DNA from: Actinomycetes bacterium
GTDB taxonomy: Bacteria > Actinomycetota > Acidimicrobiia > Acidimicrobiales > RAAP-2
Reading direction: 5' to 3'
DNA length: 64,000 nt
NCBI GenBank assembly: GCA_021848365.1
Contig: JAJZUS010000001.1
Location: 647,417 to 711,416, forward strand
In this document: one piece after another, positions 47,308 through 57,650 of the stretch
Position numbering within the stretch: the first letter of the stretch is position 1
Layout of the letters: each line of letters starts with the position of its first letter
Notes under the pieces: model-generated
The model's input: the letters and a program-made list of their open reading frames with translations, nothing else
What the model was told of the DNA's origin: nothing
Databases searched by the model: none
Made by a program: the position numbers and the translations under genes

Positions 47308-48891
47308 GTGGCCGCCCAGCCCGAGCACGAGCAGAGCATCCGAGGTGCCTTCGGCACCATCTCGGCCCACGACTCGCAGACCCGACGCGGGTGGCGGGCT
47401 CGCGTCCTGACCCTGCTCGCCATCATCGGACCCGGCCTCATCGTGATGGTCGGCGACAACGACGCGGGGGGGGTCTCGACCTACGCCCAGGCCGGGCAGA
47501 ACTTCGGCTACACGCTCCTCTGGACGCTCCCGCTGCTCATCCCGGTGCTCATCGTCAACCAGGAGATGGTCGCGCGCCTCGGCGCCGTGACCGGCGTCGG
47601 CCACGGCCGCCTGATTCGCGAGCGGATCGGTCGCACGTGGGGCCTGATCTCGGTCGGGTCCATCCTGCTGCTCAACTTCCTCATCATCATGACCGAGTTC
47701 ATCGGGATCTCCCTCTCGATGCGCTACTTCGGGGTCCCTCCCGTCGTCTCGGTCCCGGTCGCCATCGTGACGCTCTTCCTCGTGACCTCGACGGGGTCGT
47801 TCCGGCGCTGGGAGCGCTTCATGATGATCTTCGTCGCGACCAACGTCCTCGTGATCCCGCTGGTGCTCCACACGCACGTGGCCGCCGGCTCGCTCGCCAC
47901 CGGTCTCGTGATTCCGGCGGTGCGCGGCGGCATCAACTCGGCGAGCGTGCTGCTCATCATCTCGATCATCGGCACCACCGTGGCACCCTGGCAACTCTTC
48001 TTCCAGGAGAGCAACATCGTCGACAAGCGCATCTCGCCGCGCTGGCTCAACTACGAGCGAGTCGACACCATCATCGGCTCGTTCATCGTGGTGGCGGTCG
48101 CCGCACTCCTCATCGGCGCGACCGCGGCCGGGATCTCGCGCTTCGGGGGGACGAACGCCTTCACGAACTCCCTCGACGTGGCTCGGCTGCTCGGACGGCA
48201 CGTCGGGCGCGCGGCCGGGGCCTTCTTCGCGCTGATCCTGCTCAACGCCTCGGTCGTCGGGGCCGCCACGGTGACGCTCGCGAGCTCCTACGCCCTCGGG
48301 GACCTGTCCCCGCGATTCAGCCAGGGTCTCGACACCCCGCTGCGCGAGGCGAAGGGCTTCTACGGTGTCTTCGCCGCCCTCCTGGTCGCCGCCGGGGCCG
48401 TCACCCTCGTCCCGCACGCCCCCCTCGGCGTCATCACCCTGGCGGTCCAGGCCCTCGGCGGGCTCATGCTGCCCAGCACCTCGATCATCGTCCTGCTGCT
48501 CGCCAACGACCGCGAGGCACTGGGTCCCTGGGCGAACCCCCGGTGGCTCAACGCCATCGCGGTCGTCATCGTCGCCGTCCTCGTGGTCCTCTCGACGGTG
48601 CTCATGGTCTCGACGCTCTTCCCGCACGTGAACGTCGTCGCCCTCCTCGTCGTCCTCTCGTCGGTCGTCGGCGTCGGCGTCCTCGTCGGACTACCGATCG
48701 GACTACGTCGGGCGGGTCCTCGCCAGCCCTTCGAGGGGGACCGACGGGACTGGCGGACCCCCCGCCTCGCCTTGCTCGCCCCGCCGGCCCCCACGCGGGC
48801 GCGACGGTGGCTCCTGCGGGCGAACGCCACCTACCTGGCGGTGGCGGGGCTGCTCCTCATCGTGCGAATCGTCCAGGTCGCCACCTCCTAG
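47308..48891 (+). CDS. Nramp-family divalent metal transporter with non-canonical metal-site motifs
   Basis: The 527-residue protein has about eleven membrane segments in Nramp (LeuT-fold) order. In TM1 the classical GPG...DPGN motif is GPGLIVMVGDNDAGG (D52 kept, Asn replaced by Gly). In TM6 the classical ATVMPHN is TTVAPWQ, so the soft-metal Met is A226. Loss of that Met is what distinguishes magnesium-type Nramp-related transporters from Mn/Fe importers. The CBS/MgtE-N partner upstream supports a hard divalent ion such as magnesium (inference). The GTG at 47308 has an ideal ribosome site. Confidence 0.85.
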   Translation: MAAQPEHEQSIRGAFGTISAHDSQTRRGWRARVLTLLAIIGPGLIVMVGDNDAGGVSTYAQAGQNFGYTLLWTLPLLIPVLIVNQEMVARLGAVTGVGHGRLIRERIGRTWGLISVGSILLLNFLIIMTEFIGISLSMRYFGVPPVVSVPVAIVTLFLVTSTGSFRRWERFMMIFVATNVLVIPLVLHTHVAAGSLATGLVIPAVRGGINSASVLLIISIIGTTVAPWQLFFQESNIVDKRISPRWLNYERVDTIIGSFIVVAVAALLIGATAAGISRFGGTNAFTNSLDVARLLGRHVGRAAGAFFALILLNASVVGAATVTLASSYALGDLSPRFSQGLDTPLREAKGFYGVFAALLVAAGAVTLVPHAPLGVITLAVQALGGLMLPSTSIIVLLLANDREALGPWANPRWLNAIAVVIVAVLVVLSTVLMVSTLFPHVNVVALLVVLSSVVGVGVLVGLPIGLRRAGPRQPFEGDRRDWRTPRLALLAPPAPTRARRWLLRANATYLAVAGLLLIVRIVQVATS

Positions 48892-48894
48892 GCT
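48889..48894 (+). promoter_or_regulatory. Leaderless -10 element of the PIG-L genes
   Basis: TAGGCT overlaps the stop of the Nramp gene and is followed by six bases and GTG 48901. Confidence 0.55.
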
Positions 48895-48900
48895 GCTGCC

Positions 48901-49722
48901 GTGCCGCACCGCCCCACGCTCGTCTGCGTCCACGCCCACCCCGACGACGAGGCCCTCTTCACCGGGGGCATCTCCTCGCTCTACGCCGCGCGCGGGTATC
49001 GCTGCGTCCTCGTGACCTGCACCGACGGACAGTACGGGATCGACCCCGCGGGTCACCCCGGTGACGACCCCGCCCACGACGCGGCCGCGACGCGTGCGGC
49101 GAGGGCCGGCGAGCTCGTGCGCGCGGCCAGCCTGGTCGGCTTCGAGCGTGCCGTCAGCCTGGGCTTCCACGACTCGGGAATGGTCGGCTGGCCCCAGAAC
49201 GAGCACCCCAACGCCTTCGTCGGCTCCGACGTCGAGCGCGTCGCCGGGACGCTCGCCGCCCTCTTCGACGAGCTCGAGGCCGACGTCGTCGTCACCTACG
49301 ACGAGAACGGCTTCTACGGCCACCCGGACCACATCCGCGCGAACCAGGTCACTCGGGCCGCCGTCGTGCGCTCGTCGAGCGTCGAGCGCCTCTACTACCC
49401 GGTCGTTCCCGAGAGCGTCCTTTCCCGGTTCGTGCCCGACGCGACGGCCCTCGAGATCTTCCTGCCGGCCTGGGTGCTGGACGCCGGCATCGGCGTGCCG
49501 GACGACCGGGTCGCCAGCCGCGTCGACGTGCGCGAGTACGTCGAGCGCAAGCGCGCCGCGATCACCACCCACGCGACCCAGATCGACAACGCGGACCTCG
49601 TCGCGATGGACCCGGCGATGTTCGACGCCCTCTTCGGCACCGAGTACTACCAGCGCGCCTGGAGCCGACACCCCGCCGAGGGCGACGCGACCGATCTCTT
49701 CGGAGGGCTCTCGTGGGACTGA
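48901..49722 (+). CDS. PIG-L family N-acetyl sugar deacetylase (MshB-like), copy 1
   Basis: The 273-residue zinc hydrolase has HAHPDDEALFTGG (the AHPDDE metal and base motif) and VVVTYDENGFYGHPDHIRANQVT (the HPDH motif). LGFHDSGMVGWPQNEHPNAF matches the MshB/Mca substrate-loop region. This family includes the mycothiol-pathway deacetylase MshB and amidase Mca. Here two family members are tandem and lie beside an uptake operon, so another N-acylated sugar is also possible. The 3' end overlaps copy 2 by 10 bases. Confidence 0.87.
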   Translation: MPHRPTLVCVHAHPDDEALFTGGISSLYAARGYRCVLVTCTDGQYGIDPAGHPGDDPAHDAAATRAARAGELVRAASLVGFERAVSLGFHDSGMVGWPQNEHPNAFVGSDVERVAGTLAALFDELEADVVVTYDENGFYGHPDHIRANQVTRAAVVRSSSVERLYYPVVPESVLSRFVPDATALEIFLPAWVLDAGIGVPDDRVASRVDVREYVERKRAAITTHATQIDNADLVAMDPAMFDALFGTEYYQRAWSRHPAEGDATDLFGGLSWD

Positions 49723-50546
49723 CCCTGCTCTGCGTGCACGCGCACCCCGACGACGAGGCCAGCTTCACCGGCGGCGTGCTGCGGCGCTACGCGGACGAGG
49801 GGATCCGGACCGTCCTCGTCACCTGCACCAACGGCGAGTTCGGCGACGCCCCCGGCGGGGTGCACCCGAGCGACGCGGCCCACGACCCCGAGGCCGTCGC
49901 CGCGCTGCGCGCCGGCGAGCTCGACGAGGCGGCCCGCCACCTCCGGGTCGACCGGCTGGTGCGACTGGGCTACCGAGACTCGGGGATGATGGGCTGGTCG
50001 CAGAACGACGACCCGCGCTGCTTCTGGCGCACCGACGTCGCGACGGCCGCGGATCGCCTCGCGCGGATCATCGCCGAGGAGCGCCCCCAGGTCGTGGTCA
50101 CCTACAACGAGAACGGCTTCTACGGCCACCCCGACCACATCCAGGCGAACCGGATCACCCTCGCGGCGCTCGCGACCCTCGACGATCCGCCGACCCTGTA
50201 CTACAACGCCATCCCCGAGAGCGTCATGGTCGCGTACCGGGCCCGCTGGCTCGAGGAGGACCGCGCGGCGGCCGAGGCCCGGGGCGAGGAGTTCTCGCCC
50301 GAGCCCGCGGAGTACGACCTGGGGACCCCCGACGACCTCGTCGACGCCGCGATCGACGTGGCGGTCGTCGCGGGTGCGAAGTTCGACGCCCTCGCGGCGC
50401 ACGCCAGCCAGCTGGCCGACTCGTTCTGGATGACGATGGGTCGGGACCGCTTCGTCGAGACGATGACGACCGAGTGGTTCGTGCGCGCGACCAACCCGCG
50501 CGAGCTCCGCGGACGGGTGAGCGACCTCTTCGCCGGCTACCGCTGA
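49713..50546 (+). CDS. PIG-L family N-acetyl sugar deacetylase, copy 2
   Basis: The 277-residue paralogue of the preceding gene has HAHPDDEASFTGGVLRRYADEG, LGYRDSGMMGWSQNDDPRCF and VVVTYNENGFYGHPDHIQANRIT. The shared line-up of all three motifs shows tandem duplication and divergence. The catalytic His and Asp residues are intact, so both copies should be active zinc hydrolases. The GTG at 49713 is read in a different frame across a 10-base overlap with copy 1. Confidence 0.87.
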   Translation: MGLTLLCVHAHPDDEASFTGGVLRRYADEGIRTVLVTCTNGEFGDAPGGVHPSDAAHDPEAVAALRAGELDEAARHLRVDRLVRLGYRDSGMMGWSQNDDPRCFWRTDVATAADRLARIIAEERPQVVVTYNENGFYGHPDHIQANRITLAALATLDDPPTLYYNAIPESVMVAYRARWLEEDRAAAEARGEEFSPEPAEYDLGTPDDLVDAAIDVAVVAGAKFDALAAHASQLADSFWMTMGRDRFVETMTTEWFVRATNPRELRGRVSDLFAGYR

Positions 50547-50566
50547 GTCGCCGCGAGCGACTTCGC

Positions 50567-50572
50567 TACATT
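50567..50572 (+). promoter_or_regulatory. Leaderless -10 element of the NMT1-type ABC operon
   Basis: TACATT, six bases GATGCG, then GTG 50579. Confidence 0.6.
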
Positions 50573-50578
50573 GATGCG

Positions 50579-51328
50579 GTGACGCTCCTCGAGCTACGCG
50601 ACGTCGCGAAGACCTTCGGCGACACGATCGCCCTCTCGCCGACCTCACTCGCCATCGAGGAGGGGTCCTTCGTCGCCATCGTCGGTCCGTCGGGCTGCGG
50701 GAAGTCGACCATGTTCAACGTCATCGCGGGACTCCTCACGCCCGACGGCGGCGACGTCCTGGTGAAGGGCGAGCGCGTGAACGGCACCACCGGTCACGTC
50801 GGCTACATGCTCCAGAAGGACCTCCTCGTCCCCTGGCGCACCGTCGAGGACAACATCACGATGGCCAAGCGCCTAACGGGGCGGGTGAGCGCCGCCGACC
50901 GCGAGGAGGCGCGCGCCGTCGCCCGTCAGTACGGGCTGGGCGACTTCCTGCGCCACTACCCGACGGCGCTCTCGGGGGGGATGCGCCAGCGCGTCGCGTT
51001 CATGCGCACCCTCGTCACCCACCAGACCCTGCTGCTGCTCGACGAGCCCTTCGGGGCCCTCGACGCCCAGACGCGACTCGAGATGCAGCAGTGGCTGCTC
51101 CAGGTCTGGCGCGACACGGGCCGCACGGTGCTCTTCATCACCCACGACGTCGACGAGTCGATCTTCCTCTCGGATCGCGTCATCGTGATGAGCCCCCGGC
51201 CGGGCCGGGTGGTCGCGGACTTCGCGAACCCCCTCCCGCGGCCCCGCACCGTCGACACCCTCATCGAGCCGGCCTTCATCGACCTGAAGACGAAGGTCAT
51301 GCGGCTGCTGCACCGGGAGGACGCGTGA
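50579..51328 (+). CDS. ABC importer ATP-binding protein (nitrate/sulfonate/pyrimidine class)
   Basis: The 249-residue ATPase of the SsuB/TauB/ThiZ class has Walker A GPSGCGKSTMFNVIAG, Q-loop GYMLQKDLLVPWRTVEDNI, signature LSGGMRQRVAFMRTL, Walker B LLLLDEPFGALDAQTR and H-loop FITHDVDESIFL. It drives the permease and binding protein encoded next. The start is fixed by a leaderless -10. The stop overlaps the permease (GTGA). Confidence 0.92.
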   Translation: MTLLELRDVAKTFGDTIALSPTSLAIEEGSFVAIVGPSGCGKSTMFNVIAGLLTPDGGDVLVKGERVNGTTGHVGYMLQKDLLVPWRTVEDNITMAKRLTGRVSAADREEARAVARQYGLGDFLRHYPTALSGGMRQRVAFMRTLVTHQTLLLLDEPFGALDAQTRLEMQQWLLQVWRDTGRTVLFITHDVDESIFLSDRVIVMSPRPGRVVADFANPLPRPRTVDTLIEPAFIDLKTKVMRLLHREDA

Positions 51329-52110
51329 CCCGCAAGATCCTGCGCAACGTCGGCGTCCCGATCCTCTCCTTCGTCCTACTGCTCCTCGTGTGGCAGTGGA
51401 TCGTGGTGGGCTTCCACGTCGCCTCCTACATCGCCCCGCGCCCGCGTCAGGCCTTCCTCGCGGTGACCCAGAACTGGTCGGCCCTCTGGCCCCTCATCCT
51501 CGGCACGATCCGCGAGACGGTCTACGGCTTCTTCGTCGGGGCGGCCCTCGGCCTCAGCCTCGGGGTGATCATGGCGAAGGTCCCCGTCCTCCAGCGGATC
51601 GTCTACCCGGTCCTGGTGCTCTCTCAGGCCGTGCCGATCATCGCCCTGGCCGCGCCACTGGTGCTGATCCTCGGCTTCTCGGTCACGCCCAAGGTCGTGA
51701 TCGTCGCCTGGATCGTCTTCTTCCCCGTGACCGTCAACGTCCTCGACGGTCTCACGCACGTCGACAAGGACCTGCTCAACCTGGCCCGGGTCTACGGGGC
51801 GTCGCGCTGGCGCACCTTCATCCACATCGAGATCCCCGCGACGGCCACCCCCCTCTTCTCGGGCCTCAAGATCGGCGCCACCTACGCCGTCACCGGGGCG
51901 ATCATCGGCGAGCTCGCCGCCTCCGACGGGGCCTCCCTGGCCCTCTACCAGGAGCACGCCAACGCCAACCTCAACACCGCCGCCGTCTACGGGACGACCA
52001 TGGTCATGACGGCGATCGGGATCACCTGGTTCCTGCTGGTGGTGGGGGTCGAGGTCTTCGCGACGCCCTGGCAGCGCCGCACGGTCGCCCGCCGGTGGCG
52101 CCGGCGCTGA
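51325..52110 (+). CDS. ABC importer permease (nitrate/sulfonate/pyrimidine class)
   Basis: The 261-residue membrane protein has six helices. The coupling EAA motif is in HVDKDLLNLARVYGASRWRTFIHIEIPATATPLFSGLKIGA, and TVYGFFVGAALGLSLGVIMAKVPVLQRIVYP is typical of SsuC/TauC/ThiX permeases. The GTG at 51325 overlaps the ATPase stop. Confidence 0.92.
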   Translation: MTRKILRNVGVPILSFVLLLLVWQWIVVGFHVASYIAPRPRQAFLAVTQNWSALWPLILGTIRETVYGFFVGAALGLSLGVIMAKVPVLQRIVYPVLVLSQAVPIIALAAPLVLILGFSVTPKVVIVAWIVFFPVTVNVLDGLTHVDKDLLNLARVYGASRWRTFIHIEIPATATPLFSGLKIGATYAVTGAIIGELAASDGASLALYQEHANANLNTAAVYGTTMVMTAIGITWFLLVVGVEVFATPWQRRTVARRWRRR

Positions 52111-52132
52111 GCGACGCTCAGTCACCCTGCCC

Positions 52133-52138
52133 TAGTAT
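52133..52138 (+). promoter_or_regulatory. -10 element of the binding-protein gene
   Basis: TAGTAT about 28 bases before GTG 52166. A GAAGGGA ribosome site lies 5 bases before the start. This separate leadered promoter may give extra binding-protein mRNA. Confidence 0.45.
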
Positions 52139-52165
52139 CGAGCGCACGTCGATGAAGGGAGCATC

Positions 52166-53182
52166 GTGAAGCACACTCGTCTCCTCGCGTGGGCCGGTGC
52201 GGCCGCGCTGAGCCTGAGCGCGACCGGACTGGCCGTGGGCTCGAGCGCGGGCGCCGCCTCGACGACCTCGGTCACCTTCGCCTACGACTTTCCCGGTCCC
52301 GACTTCGAGCTCACGCCCGTCGTCGTCGCCCAGGACCTCGGCTACTTCAAGGCGGCCGGCCTCAAGGTGAACGTGGTCTTCCCGCCGGACACCTCGACGA
52401 CCACCAAGATGCTGACGACCGGGGGAGCCAACATCGGCTTCCTCACGACGACCGACATGGGCGTCGCCGTCAACGCCGGCGCTCCGGTGCTCTCGGTCGC
52501 CAACTACTCGATGCGCAACAACTGGGCCCTCTTCGCGAAGCCCGGCACCAAGCTCACGCCGCAGAACCTCACCGCGGCCCTCAAGGGCAAGCGCATCTTC
52601 TCCTACGGCGACACCTGGACCGAGGCCATGCTGCCCTTCGTCCTGCGCTACGCCAAGCTCTCGACGAGCCAGGTGAAGATCATCACCAACCCCTCGGGCA
52701 ACGACCTCACCGACCTGCTGGCCGGCAAGGTGGACATCTCGACGTCGACCACGAACTACGAGATCCCGGGCTTCGTGGGGTCGGGCACCAAGGGGACCGA
52801 GGTCCAGCTCCTCGGCACCAAGGTCGGCGCGCCCGACATCCCGATCTGGGTCTACGCGGTCACCCACAGCTACGCCTCGGCCCACGGCAAGACCGTCAAG
52901 GCCTTCCTCTCGGCGGTGAAGAAGGCGACGGTCTGGGCGGTCGCGCACCCGGCGGCCGCGGCGGCCAAGTTCTCGGCGGCCTACCCGAAGAGCGGCTACA
53001 CGAACGCCTACAACGCGCTCGGCTGGAAGTTGACGATCCCGTTCCTCACGAACGCGCAGCACCAGTACTTCACGCAGTCGAACGCCCAGTGGACGACGCT
53101 CGCGAAGGCCCTGAAGAGCATCAAGCTGATCTCCTCGGTGCCCTCACCCTCGACCTACTACACCAACAAGTTCCTGCCGTAG
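52166..53182 (+). CDS. ABC substrate-binding protein, NMT1/THI5-like
   Basis: The 338-residue exported protein has a signal peptide (LLAWAGAAALSLSATGLAVGSSAGAAS), then VTFAYDFPGPDFELTPVVVAQDLGYFKAAGLKVNVVFPP, the opening of NMT1-type binding proteins for pyrimidine or sulfonate-like ligands. There is no lipobox cysteine, so anchoring is unclear. The following ribokinase and nucleoside hydrolase genes favour a nucleoside, riboside or pyrimidine-like ligand (inference). Its TAG shares a base with the kinase start (TAGTG). Confidence 0.88.
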   Translation: MKHTRLLAWAGAAALSLSATGLAVGSSAGAASTTSVTFAYDFPGPDFELTPVVVAQDLGYFKAAGLKVNVVFPPDTSTTTKMLTTGGANIGFLTTTDMGVAVNAGAPVLSVANYSMRNNWALFAKPGTKLTPQNLTAALKGKRIFSYGDTWTEAMLPFVLRYAKLSTSQVKIITNPSGNDLTDLLAGKVDISTSTTNYEIPGFVGSGTKGTEVQLLGTKVGAPDIPIWVYAVTHSYASAHGKTVKAFLSAVKKATVWAVAHPAAAAAKFSAAYPKSGYTNAYNALGWKLTIPFLTNAQHQYFTQSNAQWTTLAKALKSIKLISSVPSPSTYYTNKFLP

Positions 53183-54033
53183 TGAACTCCGCCCCCCGCG
53201 TGGGGGTCGTGGGCAGCGCCAACGTGGACCTTGTGGTCCGGTGTCGGGCGCTGCCCCGACCCGGCGAGACGGTCCTGGCCGGTGACGTCCGCCGGCTCGC
53301 CGGGGGCAAGGGGGCCAACCAGGCGGCCGCGGCGGCGCGGCTCGGGGCGGCGGTGACGTTCCACGGCGCCGTCGGCGACGACGAGGCCGGGCGCTGGCTC
53401 CTCGAGAGCCTGGGGTCCCACGGCGTCGACGTCGCGCGGGTGGCGCGCGTCGCACGGCCGACCGGCACGGCCTTCATCACCCTCGACGCCGCCGGGGAGA
53501 ACCAGATCGTGGTGGCGCCCGGGGCGAACGGCTCCCTCGACCTCGCGAGCGTCGACCTCGCGAGCTACGCGATCGTGCTGACCCAATTGGAGATCGACCC
53601 CGCGGTCGTCGCGGACGTGGTCGCGCGGGCGCCGCGGGTCGTGCTCAACGCCGCACCGGCCGTGGCGCTCGACCCCGCCGTCCTCGCCCGGGCCGACGTC
53701 GTGATCGTCAACGAGACCGAGGCCGAGGCGCTCGACCTCGACCGGCTGGATCACGTGGTCGTCACGCTCGGAGCGCACGGGGCCGAGCGCCGGGAGCGTG
53801 GTCGGATGGCCCAGCGCGTCGCGGCACCGGCGGTGACGCCGGTCGACACCGTCGGGGCGGGCGACGTCTTCTGCGCCGCCTACACCGTGGCGCTCGCGCG
53901 GGCGTGGTCGCCCGACGAGGCCCTCGCCTACGCCACGCACGCCGGCGCCCTCGCTACGCTCGCCCTCGGCGCCCAGGGGGCGCTCCCCACCGATCAGGAG
54001 GTCGTCACGTGGCTCGCCCGCGCGTCGTCATAG
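53182..54033 (+). CDS. rbsK: Ribokinase-like PfkB family sugar kinase
   Basis: The 283-residue PfkB kinase has VVGSANVDLVVRCRALPRPGETVLAGDVRRLAGGKGANQAAAAARLGA, the ribokinase N-terminal signature, and the C-terminal VDTVGAGDVFCAAY with the catalytic Asp and anion hole. It phosphorylates ribose or a related sugar. The GTG at 53182 overlaps the binding-protein stop; GTG 53200 is a shorter option. With the downstream nucleoside hydrolase it would turn freed ribose into ribose-5-phosphate. Confidence 0.9.
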   Translation: MNSAPRVGVVGSANVDLVVRCRALPRPGETVLAGDVRRLAGGKGANQAAAAARLGAAVTFHGAVGDDEAGRWLLESLGSHGVDVARVARVARPTGTAFITLDAAGENQIVVAPGANGSLDLASVDLASYAIVLTQLEIDPAVVADVVARAPRVVLNAAPAVALDPAVLARADVVIVNETEAEALDLDRLDHVVVTLGAHGAERRERGRMAQRVAAPAVTPVDTVGAGDVFCAAYTVALARAWSPDEALAYATHAGALATLALGAQGALPTDQEVVTWLARASS

Positions 54034-54937
54034 ATACCGATCCCGGCGTCGACGACGCCGTCGCCATCCTCCTCGCGCTCGCGAGCGAGGAGATCGACGT
54101 GTGCGCCATCACCACGGTGGCGGGCAACGTGGGGATCGACAAGACGACCCTCAACGCCCGTCGTCTCGTGGAGCTCGCCGGGCGACCCGACCTGACCGTC
54201 GCCCGGGGGGCGGCCGGGCCCCTCGTGGGCGCGCTCGACGAGGCGGGCGAGGTCCACGGGCTCGACGGACTCGGCGACCTGGAGTGGGACGAGCCCGGGG
54301 TGCCGGAGGCGGACGAGCACGCCGTCGAGGTGCTGGCGCGGCTCGCCGAGGAGGCACCCCTCACCATCGTCGCAATCGGCCCCCTCACCAACCTCGCCCT
54401 GCTCCAGGCGCGCCACCCCGGGATCGAGTCGCGCGTCGAGCGCCTGGTCGTCATGGGCGGCGCGTCGTTCCACGGCAACGTGACGGCCGCCGCCGAGTTC
54501 AACGTCTGGGCCGACCCCGAGGCGGCCGCGCGGGTCATGTCCGGCGCCTGGCCGATCACCCTGATGCCGCTCGACCTCACCCACCAGGCCGTCCTCAACG
54601 ACGCCGACCTCGACTACCTGCGCGGGCTCGGCACCACGGTGGGCGAGCGCCTCGCGGGGATGCTCGAGCCCTACGCGGCCTTCCACGACCAGTGGTACGG
54701 GAACCGGGACGTCATCATGCACGACGCCACGGCCGTCTACGAGCTGCTCGCCCCGGGGGCGATCGAGACGGTCGGCGCCCACGTCGAGGTCGAGACGTCG
54801 GGCCGGCTCACCCGCGGCGAGACGGTCATCGACCGCCGCCGCGGGTTCGCCCACTCGAGCACGCGGGTCGGGACGCGCATCGACAACGACCGCTTCGTCG
54901 GAGTCCTACGCGAGCGCCTGGCCCGCTACCCGCTCGT

Positions 54938-54941
<4 letters not shown>
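54009..54941 (+). CDS. Inosine/uridine-preferring nucleoside hydrolase family protein
   Basis: The 310-residue protein begins [24 protein letters not shown], with the DTDPGxDD calcium and ribose site, then TTVAGNV and [29 protein letters not shown], with a late [11 protein letters not shown]. It cleaves the N-glycosidic bond of ribonucleosides. The GTG at 54009 is chosen because AGGAGG lies 7 bases upstream; this makes a 25-base overlap with the kinase gene. The 3' end overlaps ahcY by 4 bases. Confidence 0.91.
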
Positions 54942-56383
<1,442 letters not shown>

Positions 56384-56452
56384 GGTGCTCCTAGCACTCG
56401 TAAGGAACCGGGACTGTCGTGGCGCCGACCTCTGTCGCGAAACGCCGAGGTC

Positions 56453-56458
56453 ATCGTA
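56453..56458 (-). promoter_or_regulatory. -10 element of ahcY with adjacent inverted repeat
   Basis: TACGAT on the minus strand. Directly downstream, GACCTC (56452-56447) and GAGGTC (56432-56427) form an inverted repeat across the likely transcription start, a possible operator. The leader is about 60 bases. No SAH riboswitch signature was recognised. Confidence 0.4.
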
Positions 56459-56462
56459 CCAA

Positions 56463-57539
56463 TCAGACGCCCACGCGGAACTCGACCACGTCCCCGTCGC
56501 GCATCACGTACTCCTTGCCCTCGATGCGGGCTCGGCCGGCGGCCCGCACGGCGGTCATCGAGCCGCCCGCCACCAGCTCGTCGTAGGTGACGACCTCGGC
56601 CTTGATGAAGTGGCGCTGGAAGTCCGAGTGGATGACCCCGGCCGCCTCGGGGGCCGTGGCCCCGCGACGGATCGTCCACGCGCGGGCCTCCTTGGGCCCG
56701 GCGGTGAGGAACGTCTGGAGCCCGAGCGTCGCGAAGCCGACGCGCGAGAGCTGGGCGAGTCCCGACTCGCTCTGGCCGTAGGCGGCGAGCAGCTCGGCGG
56801 CCTCCCCGGCCTCGAGCCCGGCCACCTCGGCCTCGATCTTCGCGCAGAGGACGACGGCCGGGGCCGGCGCGACGGACGCGACGAGCGCGTCCCGGCGAGC
56901 GGGGTCGGCGAGGGTGTCCTCGTCCACGTTGAAGACGTAGATGAACGGCTTCGCGGTGAGCAGGTGCAGCTCGGCGAGGGCCTCGTGGTCGAGGGAGGGG
57001 ACGCTCGACACGACCCGCCCCGCGTCGAGGGCGTCGCGGGCGGCGGCGACCGCGCGCAGCCGGGTCGCGGCGTCGCCGCCGCGCTTCGCCTCGCGCTCCA
57101 GGCGGGAGATCGCCCGGTCCACGGTCTGCAGGTCGGCGAGGATGAGCTCGGTCTCGATGGTGGCGACGTCGGAGGCGGGGTCGACCCGACCCTCAACGTG
57201 GATCACGTCGTCGTCCTCGAAGACCCGGACGACCTCGCAGATCGCGTCCGCCTCGCGGATCGCCGCGAGGAACTGGTTGCCGAGCCCCTCGCCCTCGCTC
57301 GCCCCCCGGACGATCCCGGCGATGTCGACGAAGGTGACCGTCGCGGGGACCAGCCGCTCGGAGTCGAAGAGCCGACCGAGGACGGCGAGTCGGTCGTCGG
57401 GCACCGCGACGACGCCCACGTTGGGCTCGATCGTCGCGAAGGGGTAGTTGGCCGCCAGGACGTCGTTGCGCGTCAGAGCGTTGAAGAGGGTGGACTTGCC
57501 GACGTTGGGCAGTCCGACGATGCCGATCGAGAGGGACAT
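56463..57539 (-). CDS. ychF: Redox-regulated ribosome-associated ATPase YchF
   Basis: The 358-residue OBG-family protein has G1 [26 protein letters not shown] (switch I), [29 protein letters not shown] (G3), a coiled-coil insertion and the C-terminal TGS domain. The usual G4 NKxD is NVDE in [10 protein letters not shown], the change that gives YchF its ATP preference. ATG 57539 is 9 bases after a TAGCCT box. It lies 79 bases upstream of ahcY on the same strand. Confidence 0.96.
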   Translation of the reverse strand: MSLSIGIVGLPNVGKSTLFNALTRNDVLAANYPFATIEPNVGVVAVPDDRLAVLGRLFDSERLVPATVTFVDIAGIVRGASEGEGLGNQFLAAIREADAICEVVRVFEDDDVIHVEGRVDPASDVATIETELILADLQTVDRAISRLEREAKRGGDAATRLRAVAAARDALDAGRVVSSVPSLDHEALAELHLLTAKPFIYVFNVDEDTLADPARRDALVASVAPAPAVVLCAKIEAEVAGLEAGEAAELLAAYGQSESGLAQLSRVGFATLGLQTFLTAGPKEARAWTIRRGATAPEAAGVIHSDFQRHFIKAEVVTYDELVAGGSMTAVRAAGRARIEGKEYVMRDGDVVEFRVGV

Positions 57540-57548
57540 GGAGGAACC

Positions 57549-57554
57549 AGGCTA
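57549..57554 (-). promoter_or_regulatory. -10 element of ychF
   Basis: TAGCCT followed by nine bases and ATG 57539 on the minus strand, giving a near-leaderless mRNA. Confidence 0.45.
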
Positions 57555-57650
57555 CCGGACGAGGTTCCGAGGATTCTCACAGGATCGGCTCACGCGATTC
57601 CGAGACGACTCCTCTAGACAGGGTGGCGAACTCGGTGGGAGGAGACAGCG

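Noticed and set aside
56384..56462. SAH riboswitch in the ahcY leader
   Set aside because: The conserved GAGGAGCGCUGC and GCAGGCUCGG-type segments are not present on the coding strand.
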